Below are positions 8,108 to 18,019 of a DNA stretch of 64,000 bases, piece by piece. Source of the stretch: Sorangium cellulosum So0157-2 (GTDB lineage Bacteria; Myxococcota_A; Polyangia; Polyangiales; Polyangiaceae). Every line of letters starts with the position of its first letter. Position 1 is the stretch's first letter. Below the pieces are notes generated by a model. It worked only from the letters and a program-made list of their open reading frames with translations. It made no database searches and was not told the origin of the DNA. A program made the position numbers and the translations under genes. The stretch lies in contig NC_021658.1 of assembly GCF_000418325.1 (NCBI RefSeq), positions 1,426,001 to 1,490,000 of the forward strand, given 5' to 3'.

Positions 8108-11100
8108 CTAATTCGACGAAGAATCATAGAAGAGGGCACCCTCCGTATTGATTCCATGAAACTCGAGGAGCTCTTGCACGGCCGACAGGTTGTCCTGGAC
8201 CAGCCTCAAGCCATCCGTACGGTTGAAGGCATAACTGGAGTTAAGGTCCACCAGCCAGAACTCGGAGGTCTCATCGTAATAACGGCGGATCTCGCCACCC
8301 GCGCGCGCTTCTCCACGCGTGAGCCCCCGGCTGCCAGGCGTCAGATCGCCGTGCTTGACGCTGTGCTCTCGACCGTCATTCCGCAGGAACCCTGCCTGCC
8401 GTTCGGGCGCCACGTGGAAGTGCCCAGCTGGGCTGACGACCCACAGGTACGTCCTGGTGATGTCCAGCTGATCGAAGCCCGTGAACCTCGTCGCCCTCGG
8501 GTGTCCGGGATCCGTGGTGTACATCTCCGGCGGGTTCCTGTAGGGGATCTCGCCTGGACGATTCGTGTGCACCCCGCTCGCAGGGCCGATCGCGTCGAGG
8601 ATCTCCCGGTGCAGCGCCTGCCGCTGCTGCTGCTGCTGCCGCTGCCGCCGCGCTGAGGGTCGCTGCCGGCTAACCCACTGCCCCAGGAAGCCCGACTCGT
8701 CGACGAAGTTGACGGGGTCGTGGATCGCATAAGCGTAGGGGTGGCACTCGAGCGGGCTCCTCGCGCAGAGCTCGGGGTCGCCGAGCGCATAGGGATCCGG
8801 CGTCGCGAAGCTCGCGATGGCTGGCACGTAGTCGCGCGCCCCCATGTGGACGAGCCCGGTCTCCGGATCGCGCAGCTGGCCGGTGAAGGCGAGGACGAGC
8901 TCGGTGCTGCCCAGGCCCGGAGGGGCGGCCTGGATGTCGCGCGCGAGCGCTCCGAACGGCGTCGTGTCGGCCGTGAGGACCGTCTCGCCGCGCTCGTCGA
9001 CCACGCGCTGGACGACCCCGCGCTGGTCGTCGAGGAGCGAGAGGACGCGCGCCTCGTCGACGAGCACCACAGCGCGGCGGTCCCCGATGCGGACGAGGCT
9101 CTGGCGCTCTACGCCGTCGTCCCGCGTCGCACGCGTGGGATACACCACGAGCGACCCGGGGACCTCGATGTCCCCCTCGCGGCGGAGCAGCCGCCTGGAG
9201 AGCCGCTCGCCGGCAGAATCGTAGCCGTACTCCAGGACGCCGCCGTCGACCTCGACCCGCCGGAGCCTGCCCCAGGGGTCGTACTCGGCGTTGCGGAGGC
9301 GCCCGAACGCGGTGAGCCGGCCAAAGCTGTCGAGCTGACCATGGCCCGCTTCGGGCAACGGCAACGCGTCGCGCCCGTCCTCGACGACGAACGGCTGTGC
9401 CTCCGCCCCCTCTCCGAGCGACGCGACCAGGCCAGCGGGCGTATACGCATAGGCGTGCGCCACGCCCGCCACCGAGGCGCCGACCAGCTCGCCGCGCGCG
9501 CTGTAGGTGTACGACGAGACGCCGGAGCCCGCCGCGCCCGGAGCGCTCTCACGCGCCGCGACGACACGGCCATCGGCGCGGCGATCATAGGCCACGTCCT
9601 GCAGCGGCCCGAGCGCGCAGGGGTCCGCCCCTTCGCCCACGCACGCCTTGAGGTGCGTGAGCAGCCCTGAGCTCGGATCATAGCCGAGCGTCCGGTGCAG
9701 GCGGGTGGACGGGACGCGGTAGCTCGCGAGCTGGCCGCGCGGATCATAGGTGATGTCCGTCATGAGCGGCGCCGCCGCGCGATCGCCGGCCGACCAGGCG
9801 ACGGAGGACGGCTCGCCCGAGGGCGTCCGCGTGAACGACAGCGTGTTGCCGAACGGATCGCGGTACGAGGCGACCGTCCCATCGAGGTCGTACGTCCACT
9901 GCTCCTCGTAGTCGCGGCGCGCGCCGCCGGCATCGACGGACTTCGTCCGGGCCGTCGTCCGCCCATCGCGATCGTACGCGAAGGACTCCTGGACGCGCTG
10001 CCCGCTGATCCGATCGAAGGTCGTCGCCTCGACGAGCTGCCCGATGAGCTCGGGGCGCGGCGCTTCGCCTTCTCGACCATCGTAGAGGAAGGAGCGCTCG
10101 TCCCAGCCCTCCGGGCGCGACGAGGATGACGCGAACATGTCCGCCGGACGGTCGAGCGCGTCGTAGGTCATCTCGACGCTCTCCCACGCCGCGAACGCCC
10201 GATCCCACGTGCGCATCTCCGTCGCCCGCCCGCGCGTGTCGCGGACCCACAGGCGCGTGAGACCGGAAGAGAGCGACGTCATCACGAGCTTGCCCGCCGA
10301 GTCGTAGGCCACGCGGCGCGGGGCCCCGGCCCCCGCGAGCGTGACGGCACGCAGGCTGCCGCGCTCGTCGCGCTCGTAGCGTTGCACCTGGCCGAGCTCG
10401 TCGACGATCGCGTAGACCTCGTCGCCGCGCGCTACCATGAGGCGCGTCTCGACGCGCGCATCGCTCCCGCCGCGGTTCTCCTCGACGCGCTGGCCCCACG
10501 GCTGGTGTGCGATGCGCGTGACGAGCCCCGCGGCGTCGGTGCGGACCACGACGCGCCCGAGCCCGTCGTAGGCCGTGCTCGTGCCGCGCGCCGCGCCCTC
10601 GGGCGAGGGGAATCGACCGGCATCGAAGGCTGTATCGATACCCACCGCGGTCGAATACGGGAGCGCCTCGAAGACCGGGTCGCCGCGGCGCCCATGCCGG
10701 GTGAACGCGACGACGCGCGCGCCCCCTGCCTCCTCGTGCTTCACCGCTTGACCGACGGGGAGCCCGTCCGCCCGGAAGGCGGCGAGGCGCTCGACGGGCT
10801 CGCTCCCCGCGTCCGCCGCCGTGCGCCGAGCGGCGATGTGAACCAGCGCGGGGGTCTGCGCGCCAGCGTCGCGGTAGGCGTAGCGGCCCTCCGCGCCGCT
10901 CGAGCGCGCCCGATGAACGGGGCGATGGCGGGCGTCGTACTCGGTGAGCTCCACGTCGCCCTGCGGCGTCCGGACATGCGTGGGCAACAGGCTCCGCGCC
11001 GGGACGAGCCCCTCGGCCGGCGGGGCGAGCGACGCCAGCGCGCAGCCCGCCGTGCCGTAGCAGTACTGCGCGGCGTGCCCGAGGGCGTTCTGCCTCTCGA

Positions 11101-14100
11101 CCAGCAAGACGCCGGTCGCGTCATAGATGTTCCTGCTCAGGAGCCCGTGCTCGTCCGAGGTCTCAACGACGTTGCCGAAGGCGTCGTACCGCGACGCATG
11201 CACCTGGGTGCGCGACGAGAGGAGCGGCGCGCTCACCGCCGCGGGCAATGAGGCGAGCGCCTCGGCGTCGATGAGGAGAGGCTGGGTCACGCGCACCGGC
11301 AGCGGCACGTCGGGCCCGTATTCATACGACGTCCTCTGCAGCACGCGCCCCGATGGCCCCGCGAGCAGCGACTGCTCCCGCACCGCCGTCAGCACGCCGC
11401 GCGCCTCCCAGCCCGCGTCGTACGTGAATGTGCTCACGTAGCGGCGCGCCGGCAGCTCCGTCCCGTTCGGCCCGGCGACCGCGGCCAGCGACTGTTCCCG
11501 GCCGACGAGCCGGTTGTAGGTCGTGTCGTACGTGTTGGTCTGCGTTACGGTCGCCCCCTCCGCGCACGACCCCGCTCCGCTGCACTGCACGTCGCGCGTG
11601 CCGGTCTGTCGCAAGAACGCCGGCGTCTTCGGGGCGGGCGCCGAGGGCACAAGGGCCCACGCCTCCTCGTGCACGCTGTGCAGCGCCTCCACCTCGTAGG
11701 GCTCCTCGCTCCAGGTCTCCGCCGTCTGCGACGCCGCCTCGACGCCGCTCGGCCACGCGCCCGCGCTCGCCGCGATCCGCGCCGCCTGCGCGCTCGAGAG
11801 CCGCGGCTCGAAGAACTCCTCGGTGCGCAGCTTGCCGGCGAAGAAGCGCCTCACCGGCGCAGCCGCCGACGCCACCTGGTAGACGCGCCGGCGAACGACG
11901 CTCGCCGCGCTGTCGTCTCCAACATCCAGCTCCTCGCACTGCCCGAAGCCCGCGAAGTCGCGCTCTCGCTCGTTGAAGTACGGCGCGTGGTACTGAAACT
12001 CCCGCACCCGCGGCGCCTCGGCGCCCACCGCCGTCAGGTGCCGCTTCACCACGGTCACCGGATACGGCAGCGCCCGCACCCGCGCGTCGTCCCGGCCGAA
12101 GCGGCGCGCGTCGCGGATCAGCTCGTCCGTGCTCGTCGCGTACTGCACCGCGTGCTTCAGGCCTGGGCCCTCCTCCACCTCCGACAGGAGGTCAGGGCCG
12201 ATCAGGTTCTTCACCCCGTCTCGGTTGAAGTCGATGACCTTGATCCGGCCTCCGCCCGCGCTCGACTCGTAGACGAGGATCTCCTCCACACCGTCGGCGT
12301 CGATATCGAGGACCCGGGTGTTCCACTTGTTGTCCGGATCGACCGACACCCCTTCGTCCAGAGGCATCCGTCGCTCGGCGGCGAAGCCCTTCTGCCCTCG
12401 TCCGAGCCAGACGCCGAGCTCGTTGGCGGCCGCCGTCACGTTGACCAGGTCCATGTCCCCGTCGCCGTTGACGTCGATCAGCCACATGGCGTTGATGTTC
12501 TGGCTCGCCGCGAGATCAGGCACCGACACGAACCGGCCCTGCTCGCACACCGGGTCGCTCGCGCTCGCGTCCCCGAACAGCAGCCCTCCCGTCAGCTTCG
12601 CCACCGAGGACGAGCCAGCCGGGTATGCCACCACCTTGCCCTGGTTCTCGTAGATGCAAATGCCCTTCTCGCCGGCGCCGCTCGACCGGATGACCGCGAA
12701 GTCGGTCAGCCCGTCGCCGTTCGCGTCCAGGAAGCGATACGCCGGGTTGTCGAGCTCCGTCCCCGCGCCCTGCCCGAACGGGAAGGTCAGCCCCACGAGC
12801 GGCTTGAACGACAGCGCGCTGGCGCCCGGCTCCGTGACGTTGATGAACGCCGTCCACGTGCTGTCCGTCGACCCGGCCACCGTGGTGAGCAGGTCCGCCT
12901 TGCCGTCGGCGTTGAGGTCGATCGCCTGGGTCCGGCCGCGCGCGAACCGCGAGAGCTCGACATCGATCACCGTCGAGCTCGGCGCCGCGGAGAACGGTCG
13001 CGTCCGCTCCCCGCGGCCCGCATAGTGCGCGAGCTCCGTTCGCGTCCCCGACGCCGTCGCCTGCACGAGGTCCGTTCGACCGTCAGCGTCGAAGTCGCCC
13101 GAGAGAAACACGCTCGTGGCCTGCGCCGCCGCGTCGAACCGGGGAACGTCGGTCCGCGACACGCCGCCGACGGTCCGCTCCACCGTGAGCGGCGTGCCGC
13201 TCGGCGTGAACAGGCTCGCCTCCGCGAGATCACCGCCGTTGTATGACGGCACGCTGGTCCCCTCGCGCGCCGAATACCGCACGATGTCCGCGAGGCCGTC
13301 CGAGTTGATGTCCATCAGCTCCGAGCCGCCGCTCGGCCCGAAGCCGAACACGTCCGGCACGTCCATGTCATAGACCAGCTCGTGGCCGGTGATGTCGTCC
13401 GCTCCCCACGCCGTGTACCGGAACCGGATCAGCGGCTCGGCCGGCGTCGACCGGTCGAACGGCGCCTGGCTGCGCCCGAACCGATAGACCCCCAAAAGCT
13501 TGCTCTCGCTGCTGAGCGAGGCCGCCACGCGCTGCCGGTCCGACGCGAAGTCTTCGCTCGCCAGCGCCTGGCAATCCGGGTGCGTCACGAGCTCCGGGCC
13601 GCTCTCGCCGTGCACCGCGTGCACGAAGCACCAGGTGTGCATCGGCTCGCCGTCGAAGCTCGCCACGAGCTTCGTGGTCAGCTGCCCCGGCCCCTGCGGG
13701 TAGCCCATCAGGTGGCTCACCCGCCCTTCGCGCCGCGGCACCGACTCCAGCGTGTAGACCGAGCGCCCGCCGGCGAACCGCACGGTCTTGAGGTACGACC
13801 GGTCGCTCGCCTTCGTGTACTCGTACGACACCGCGTCGCCTGTCGGCGAGATGGCGTGCACGAGCGGCCACCGCGTCGGGGAGAACGTCGACGAGCCCGC
13901 CACCCCCTCGGCGACGGTCGGCTCCTCGCTGTAGATCTCCCGCCGGCCGTCCGGATACACGACCTCGAACCCGGTGAACGCCACATTCTGTAGCGCGCCC
14001 GATGCGTCGCGCATCGCCGCGGTCCCGCCTTGCGGATACCGGTAGAGCCGAACGGTCGTCTCCGAGGCGTCGAGCCGGTACTCGATCCTCGTCTTGCCGC

Positions 14101-14557
14101 TCACCGTGTCCGTCTTCACCCAGACGAGGCGCTCGGCGCCCAGCGACAGGCGCGCCGTCACGTCCTGCGAGCTGCTCAGGCGAGCGCGGTACGGCACGCC
14201 CCAGTCGGTCGTCATCTGGATCGACGGGACGCTCAGGCTGAACCCCACGCCGAACCCCGCCGAGAAGTCCGCGGGTACCGACCCGTACGACAGCAGGACC
14301 TCCGCGGCGGACGACGCGCGCGACGGCAAGGCGGGGAACGCAAGACCCGCCGACAGCTCACCGCGCTCCGGCGAGACCGCGACATCGAGCGCCGGCCGCG
14401 GCGCCAGCGACGAGACATCGCCGGGCGGCGCGCCCGCCGACGGCGCCGCAGGCGAAACCCCCTCCTCGGAGCTCGTTACGTCGTCCCCGGGCGCGCTGCC
14501 CCCGCACGCGATCAGCACGAAGGCTAGAGCGCTGGACCCTAAGAATTTTCGCTTCAT
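8108..14557 (-). CDS. Giant SpvB/TcdB-RHS lipoprotein with variable C-terminal toxin-like tip
   Basis: A 2149-residue protein laid out like a fused TcB-TcC subunit of Tc toxins. In order: signal peptide with lipobox (LIAC, Cys18); SpvB-like domain (about 50-340); FG-GAP/VCBS repeats with Ca-binding-type motifs such as DINSDGLAD, DFDADGRTD and DVNGDGDMD (about 400-800); a TcdB middle-type region (ALPYPVTVVKRH, ERDFAGFGQ; about 810-1000); RHS/YD repeats (about 1080-1890); and the RHS core DPETGLVHMGARDY to DPVNFVDESG. After this comes a 192-residue tip with a Gln-rich linker and an AGGEIRRYYDE segment, the kind of variable domain expected to be the cargo. The ATG at 14557 has GGAG upstream. It is the last gene of the eight-gene unit, and no small immunity gene follows it. 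Confidence 0.85.
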   Translation of the reverse strand: MKRKFLGSSALAFVLIACGGSAPGDDVTSSEEGVSPAAPSAGAPPGDVSSLAPRPALDVAVSPERGELSAGLAFPALPSRASSAAEVLLSYGSVPADFSAGFGVGFSLSVPSIQMTTDWGVPYRARLSSSQDVTARLSLGAERLVWVKTDTVSGKTRIEYRLDASETTVRLYRYPQGGTAAMRDASGALQNVAFTGFEVVYPDGRREIYSEEPTVAEGVAGSSTFSPTRWPLVHAISPTGDAVSYEYTKASDRSYLKTVRFAGGRSVYTLESVPRREGRVSHLMGYPQGPGQLTTKLVASFDGEPMHTWCFVHAVHGESGPELVTHPDCQALASEDFASDRQRVAASLSSESKLLGVYRFGRSQAPFDRSTPAEPLIRFRYTAWGADDITGHELVYDMDVPDVFGFGPSGGSELMDINSDGLADIVRYSAREGTSVPSYNGGDLAEASLFTPSGTPLTVERTVGGVSRTDVPRFDAAAQATSVFLSGDFDADGRTDLVQATASGTRTELAHYAGRGERTRPFSAAPSSTVIDVELSRFARGRTQAIDLNADGKADLLTTVAGSTDSTWTAFINVTEPGASALSFKPLVGLTFPFGQGAGTELDNPAYRFLDANGDGLTDFAVIRSSGAGEKGICIYENQGKVVAYPAGSSSVAKLTGGLLFGDASASDPVCEQGRFVSVPDLAASQNINAMWLIDVNGDGDMDLVNVTAAANELGVWLGRGQKGFAAERRMPLDEGVSVDPDNKWNTRVLDIDADGVEEILVYESSAGGGRIKVIDFNRDGVKNLIGPDLLSEVEEGPGLKHAVQYATSTDELIRDARRFGRDDARVRALPYPVTVVKRHLTAVGAEAPRVREFQYHAPYFNERERDFAGFGQCEELDVGDDSAASVVRRRVYQVASAAAPVRRFFAGKLRTEEFFEPRLSSAQAARIAASAGAWPSGVEAASQTAETWSEEPYEVEALHSVHEEAWALVPSAPAPKTPAFLRQTGTRDVQCSGAGSCAEGATVTQTNTYDTTYNRLVGREQSLAAVAGPNGTELPARRYVSTFTYDAGWEARGVLTAVREQSLLAGPSGRVLQRTSYEYGPDVPLPVRVTQPLLIDAEALASLPAAVSAPLLSSRTQVHASRYDAFGNVVETSDEHGLLSRNIYDATGVLLVERQNALGHAAQYCYGTAGCALASLAPPAEGLVPARSLLPTHVRTPQGDVELTEYDARHRPVHRARSSGAEGRYAYRDAGAQTPALVHIAARRTAADAGSEPVERLAAFRADGLPVGQAVKHEEAGGARVVAFTRHGRRGDPVFEALPYSTAVGIDTAFDAGRFPSPEGAARGTSTAYDGLGRVVVRTDAAGLVTRIAHQPWGQRVEENRGGSDARVETRLMVARGDEVYAIVDELGQVQRYERDERGSLRAVTLAGAGAPRRVAYDSAGKLVMTSLSSGLTRLWVRDTRGRATEMRTWDRAFAAWESVEMTYDALDRPADMFASSSSRPEGWDERSFLYDGREGEAPRPELIGQLVEATTFDRISGQRVQESFAYDRDGRTTARTKSVDAGGARRDYEEQWTYDLDGTVASYRDPFGNTLSFTRTPSGEPSSVAWSAGDRAAAPLMTDITYDPRGQLASYRVPSTRLHRTLGYDPSSGLLTHLKACVGEGADPCALGPLQDVAYDRRADGRVVAARESAPGAAGSGVSSYTYSARGELVGASVAGVAHAYAYTPAGLVASLGEGAEAQPFVVEDGRDALPLPEAGHGQLDSFGRLTAFGRLRNAEYDPWGRLRRVEVDGGVLEYGYDSAGERLSRRLLRREGDIEVPGSLVVYPTRATRDDGVERQSLVRIGDRRAVVLVDEARVLSLLDDQRGVVQRVVDERGETVLTADTTPFGALARDIQAAPPGLGSTELVLAFTGQLRDPETGLVHMGARDYVPAIASFATPDPYALGDPELCARSPLECHPYAYAIHDPVNFVDESGFLGQWVSRQRPSARRQRQQQQQRQALHREILDAIGPASGVHTNRPGEIPYRNPPEMYTTDPGHPRATRFTGFDQLDITRTYLWVVSPAGHFHVAPERQAGFLRNDGREHSVKHGDLTPGSRGLTRGEARAGGEIRRYYDETSEFWLVDLNSSYAFNRTDGLRLVQDNLSAVQELLEFHGINTEGALFYDSSSN

Positions 14558-14575
14558 TGTTCGATCTCCGCCCAT

Positions 14576-15694
14576 CTAAGAATCCGTATGGATTGCCGTG
14601 ATGTTCTCGACGAGCGCGCGCGCGGCCCCCTCCGCGCCGATGCGCCCGTCGGCAAACTCGATCCAGACCGGAGCGAGGGCCGCGTCCGCGGCCCGCACGC
14701 TCGCCGGATCCGGCGAGGCGGCGGGCGCGTGCAGCGCGCGCTCCTGCTCCACCAGCTCGGGCGCCGGCGCCTCCGCGGCGCCATCGGCCGCGCCCGGCGG
14801 CTCCGCGAGCGGCAGCTTCCCGAGCGCCGCGAAGACGCGCCTCTGCCCCTCGCCGCGGAGGTAGGCGACGACGCCGTCCGCGGCGCTCGCCTCGCGATCC
14901 TTCAGCGCCGGCGCGCGCTCCACGCCGTACGTGCGCCCCACGCTCCTGAGCGGCGGCCCCCCGCGCGAGAGCGACGGCAGCGGCGCCAGCCCGAGGCGCT
15001 CGCCGAGCGCGCGCCGGAGCTCGGGGATCCGCCACTCGCCGAGGACCGCGAACGGGACCTGCCCGTCCGCGAGCAGGCGTGCCGCGCAGTCCGACGTGCA
15101 CGCGTGAGGCGAGAGGCCGTACGTGAAGCGCAGATCGCCGAGGAGCGCGAAGACCTCCTTCGCGGCCGCCTTCGCCTCGTGCTGCGGCGCGGCAGGCCAG
15201 AAGACGTCCGAGAAGAGCGGGAGGAGGGGATGGGTCTCCTCGGGGAGCGCGAGGCCATACGCCACATCGCCCTTCGCCTTCAGCGCGAGCGCCTGCGTCA
15301 CGAGATCCGGAAAGCTCGCCGGCGGCTCGGCGACGCGGCTGCGGTCATACGCGAGCACCGCGTAGTCCGCGGCGAAGAGCGGCGCGACCTCGTCCGCCTC
15401 CGCCGGCTCGAAGGGGCGCAGGACGAGGTGCGCGCCTCGGGCCCCCGAGAGGCCCTCCTCGGCCGCGCGGGGCCTGTAGGTCACGCGCACGCGCACGCCC
15501 GGCTGCGCCTCCAGGTAAGGCTTCAAGAGCTCCTCGACGCGCGCCCCGAAGTCGGCGCTCACCGACTGCGCGAGCTCGAGATCGACCCCACGGTCGCGCT
15601 CGCCGCGGCGCAGCACGAGGTACGCGAGCGAGAGCGCAAGCGACACGACCCCCACCGCCGCGGCCGCGGCGACGATTCTCTTTCTTCTTGTCAT
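14576..15694 (-). CDS. Membrane-anchored solute-binding-like protein (family 1 SBP fold)
   Basis: A 372-residue protein with one N-terminal membrane segment (about 7-28, no lipobox) followed by a domain like extracellular solute-binding proteins of sugar ABC transporters. The stretch YGLALPEETHPLLPLFSDVFWPA and the strand-helix PFAVLGEWRIPELRRALGERLGLAPLPS correspond to the second lobe of maltose-binding-type proteins. No permease or ATPase lies nearby, so a transport role is doubtful. It is 13 bases from the gene before it and 18 from the RHS gene after it, so it is translated as part of the eight-gene unit. It may bind a glycan or serve as a receptor or chaperone for the complex, which is inference. 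Confidence 0.6.
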   Translation of the reverse strand: MTRRKRIVAAAAAVGVVSLALSLAYLVLRRGERDRGVDLELAQSVSADFGARVEELLKPYLEAQPGVRVRVTYRPRAAEEGLSGARGAHLVLRPFEPAEADEVAPLFAADYAVLAYDRSRVAEPPASFPDLVTQALALKAKGDVAYGLALPEETHPLLPLFSDVFWPAAPQHEAKAAAKEVFALLGDLRFTYGLSPHACTSDCAARLLADGQVPFAVLGEWRIPELRRALGERLGLAPLPSLSRGGPPLRSVGRTYGVERAPALKDREASAADGVVAYLRGEGQRRVFAALGKLPLAEPPGAADGAAEAPAPELVEQERALHAPAASPDPASVRAADAALAPVWIEFADGRIGAEGAARALVENITAIHTDS

Positions 15695-15707
15695 GGTCCT
15701 TCTCGCC

Positions 15708-17996
15708 TTATTCGCCGGTGGGATCCCACAGCGTCGCCGATTCGACCGTGCAGGCTCCCTGCCTCAGGCCATACGTGATCTCGTCGAACTCCGGCCGATC
15801 GAAGATGATCTTCGCCGTCCCTCCCGACAGCCGCGAGGGGCAGCGGAGCACGTGTCCGAAGTCGACGAACTTCGAATTCACGAAGTTGAGCTGGCCCCTG
15901 CCCGCCACCGAGAGCATGACCGACTCGCGATCGAAGTAGCCGGGAGCGCTCGTGAACGTGCTGTCGACCGCGAGGAGCCCGTCCTCGGTCCACGTCGCGC
16001 GGTCGTCGTTCCACGCGACCGCCATCGGGCCCGACACGCGCATCCCGACGACGAACGCCTGCACGTCGGCGCTGAGCGTCAGCGCGCGGAAGTTCGCGAC
16101 CGAGCCCCCGAGCCACTCCCCCCGGAGATCCACGAGATCATCCGTCGTGAGGTCAGGCTGGGCGAGCGACTCGATGCTATGGCCCCCGGCGACCGGCCAC
16201 GAAACGATGGATACGCGCGCCCGGTCGGCCGACACCCCGTCGGTGAAGGCGCGCACGCTCGAGCTGTGGAGCGCGAGCGTGCCTCCCGAGAACACGATGC
16301 CTTTGTAGAACACCGGCGCCGTGTCGCCGCCGATGACCACGTCGCGGACCCGCAGGACGAGCCCTCGCGCAGCGCTGCCCGCGGCCTGCACGCCCACGCG
16401 CGCGAGCGGCGCCGGCGGGCCCGCGGTGCTCCCCGTGGGGGCGCGCGACACGAGCCGGAGGTGCTCGAGATCGACCGTCAGATCCCCCTGTACCAGGAGG
16501 GCCGGCTGCGCGTCGGTGCACGCGGTGTTCGTGCCGAAGCCGCAGGTCGGTTGCGCCACGGTGATGGTCGAGCCCTCCGGCTCGCCGATCATGCGCACCT
16601 TGCGCATCCTCGCGGGGAGCGTCGCCGCGTCCAGGGTGAACGGCGGCCGGCTCACCGCGGCGCGCTCGCCCATGCGGACCTCCAGGGCCTCGGCGTCCAC
16701 CGCGCAGTTGCGCGTCAGGGTGGCGACGGTCGTGGTCGACAGGTCCACGCCCTCGCGGAGCGTGACCGAGCACGTGCGGTCCGGCACGAGGCACGGAAGC
16801 GAGACCAGACGGGGCGCCGCGTCCTCGCTCTTGCCGGCGTTGTAGGCCGCGATGAGCCGCGTCAGCCACGTCCCGCCGCCGTCGTTGCCCGAGAGGCCGA
16901 AGCGGCGCTCCCACGTCTCGCTCGCGGTGCAGATGGGCAGATCCAGGGTGACGCCGCCGAGCGGCGCGCGCCGGCTCGTCGTCCCGTTGAGCTCGAGGCG
17001 GTCGGTGTAGCCCTTCCGCTCGCCGTCCAGGCACCCGCCGGTGCTCGGATCGAGCGAGCCGCTCTCGCACTCGAGGTAACCGTCCCTCAGGACCTTGTGC
17101 GCCGGGACCCAATCCGCCGTGCCACACCGATCCAGGCACACGTCGAAGAACGGCATGTCGGGCTGGATCTCTTCGTCTTCCGGGACGACGTCGGTCGACT
17201 CCCACGAGCTCGGCACGGCAAGGAGCTTCCTGACGTCGCTGAGCGCCTCGGCGCGCTCGGCGTCGGTGAGGTCGTTGTAGGGCCGCCCGTCGAGCGACTC
17301 GACGAAGAACGACGTATTCCCCTTCTTGACGAGCACCATCCACCGGAACTCCACGCTCGGCAACCAGGCCGAGTGGACCTCCCAGCCGTCGTAGGGCTCG
17401 GCCGCGCGCTCGTTCGCGCACGAGAGCTGGATCGGCGCGGCGCCCGGCTCGGGCGTCCAGCCGGGGCTCCCCAGGGGAGGGGCCGGCGCGCGCCGCGCGC
17501 GCTCGGCGATCCCGAGGTGCTTCATCAGCCCCCCGCAGCGGTTGGGAATCACGAAATAGCGCCCGGGCCCGGCCTGAGGGGGCTCGCCGTCGAGCCGGTA
17601 GTCGAGGAGCGACAGGCCCTGCGTCCTCGGCTCCGCGTAGACGCTCGCCTCCGCGGAGATGCGGTCCGGACACGCGATCATCGGCGCCGCCGCGTCGATG
17701 ACGACGTCGGTCCGCTCGGCGATCGCGCTCCGCCTCACGCCGAAGAGCTCGCGCACGACGCGCTCATCGAGGCACCCCTCCAGGCGGAGCAGGATCGTCG
17801 TCCCGTCCTCCTGCGGCAGCTCGGCAGCATACCGCATCTCCGAGCCCGCCGCGCCGATCGCGCGGTAGCGAAACAGCGTCGGCTTGGCGGTCAGAAGGGC
17901 GTGCGCGCTCCTCGTCGCCATCTCAGGCGCGCCCGCATCTCCGCACGCGCTCGCGACGACCGGGACGAGCGCCCACAACCATCTTCGCGTGTTCAT
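15708..17996 (-). CDS. Lipoprotein with C-terminal parallel beta-helix-like region
   Basis: A 762-residue lipoprotein with a signal peptide ending in ASAC (Cys18). The first half is not recognised. It contains Cys pairs and a stretch listing short fields such as CLDGERKGYTDRLELNGTTS. From about residue 430 the sequence becomes a series of short beta-rich repeats (DLTVDLEHLRLVS, RVRDVVIGGDTAP, KGIVFSGGTLALHSSSVRAF), typical of a right-handed parallel beta-helix like that of pectate lyases or adhesins. The ATG at 17996 follows gaggcgag. It lies 23 bases after the preceding gene and 13 before the next. A surface-binding role is plausible; no catalytic residues could be assigned. Confidence 0.65.
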   Translation of the reverse strand: MNTRRWLWALVPVVASACGDAGAPEMATRSAHALLTAKPTLFRYRAIGAAGSEMRYAAELPQEDGTTILLRLEGCLDERVVRELFGVRRSAIAERTDVVIDAAAPMIACPDRISAEASVYAEPRTQGLSLLDYRLDGEPPQAGPGRYFVIPNRCGGLMKHLGIAERARRAPAPPLGSPGWTPEPGAAPIQLSCANERAAEPYDGWEVHSAWLPSVEFRWMVLVKKGNTSFFVESLDGRPYNDLTDAERAEALSDVRKLLAVPSSWESTDVVPEDEEIQPDMPFFDVCLDRCGTADWVPAHKVLRDGYLECESGSLDPSTGGCLDGERKGYTDRLELNGTTSRRAPLGGVTLDLPICTASETWERRFGLSGNDGGGTWLTRLIAAYNAGKSEDAAPRLVSLPCLVPDRTCSVTLREGVDLSTTTVATLTRNCAVDAEALEVRMGERAAVSRPPFTLDAATLPARMRKVRMIGEPEGSTITVAQPTCGFGTNTACTDAQPALLVQGDLTVDLEHLRLVSRAPTGSTAGPPAPLARVGVQAAGSAARGLVLRVRDVVIGGDTAPVFYKGIVFSGGTLALHSSSVRAFTDGVSADRARVSIVSWPVAGGHSIESLAQPDLTTDDLVDLRGEWLGGSVANFRALTLSADVQAFVVGMRVSGPMAVAWNDDRATWTEDGLLAVDSTFTSAPGYFDRESVMLSVAGRGQLNFVNSKFVDFGHVLRCPSRLSGGTAKIIFDRPEFDEITYGLRQGACTVESATLWDPTGE

Positions 17997-18019
17997 CTTG
18001 CTCGCCTCGCTGCGCGCGG

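Noticed and set aside
8610..8660. CTG repeats (poly-Gln) as a phase-variation tract
   Set aside because: Short and interrupted; lies in a linker of the RHS protein and keeps frame, so no switching is implied.
14576..15694. Functional sugar ABC-transporter component
   Set aside because: No permease or ATPase nearby, and the gene is embedded in a translationally tight unit of unrelated exported proteins.
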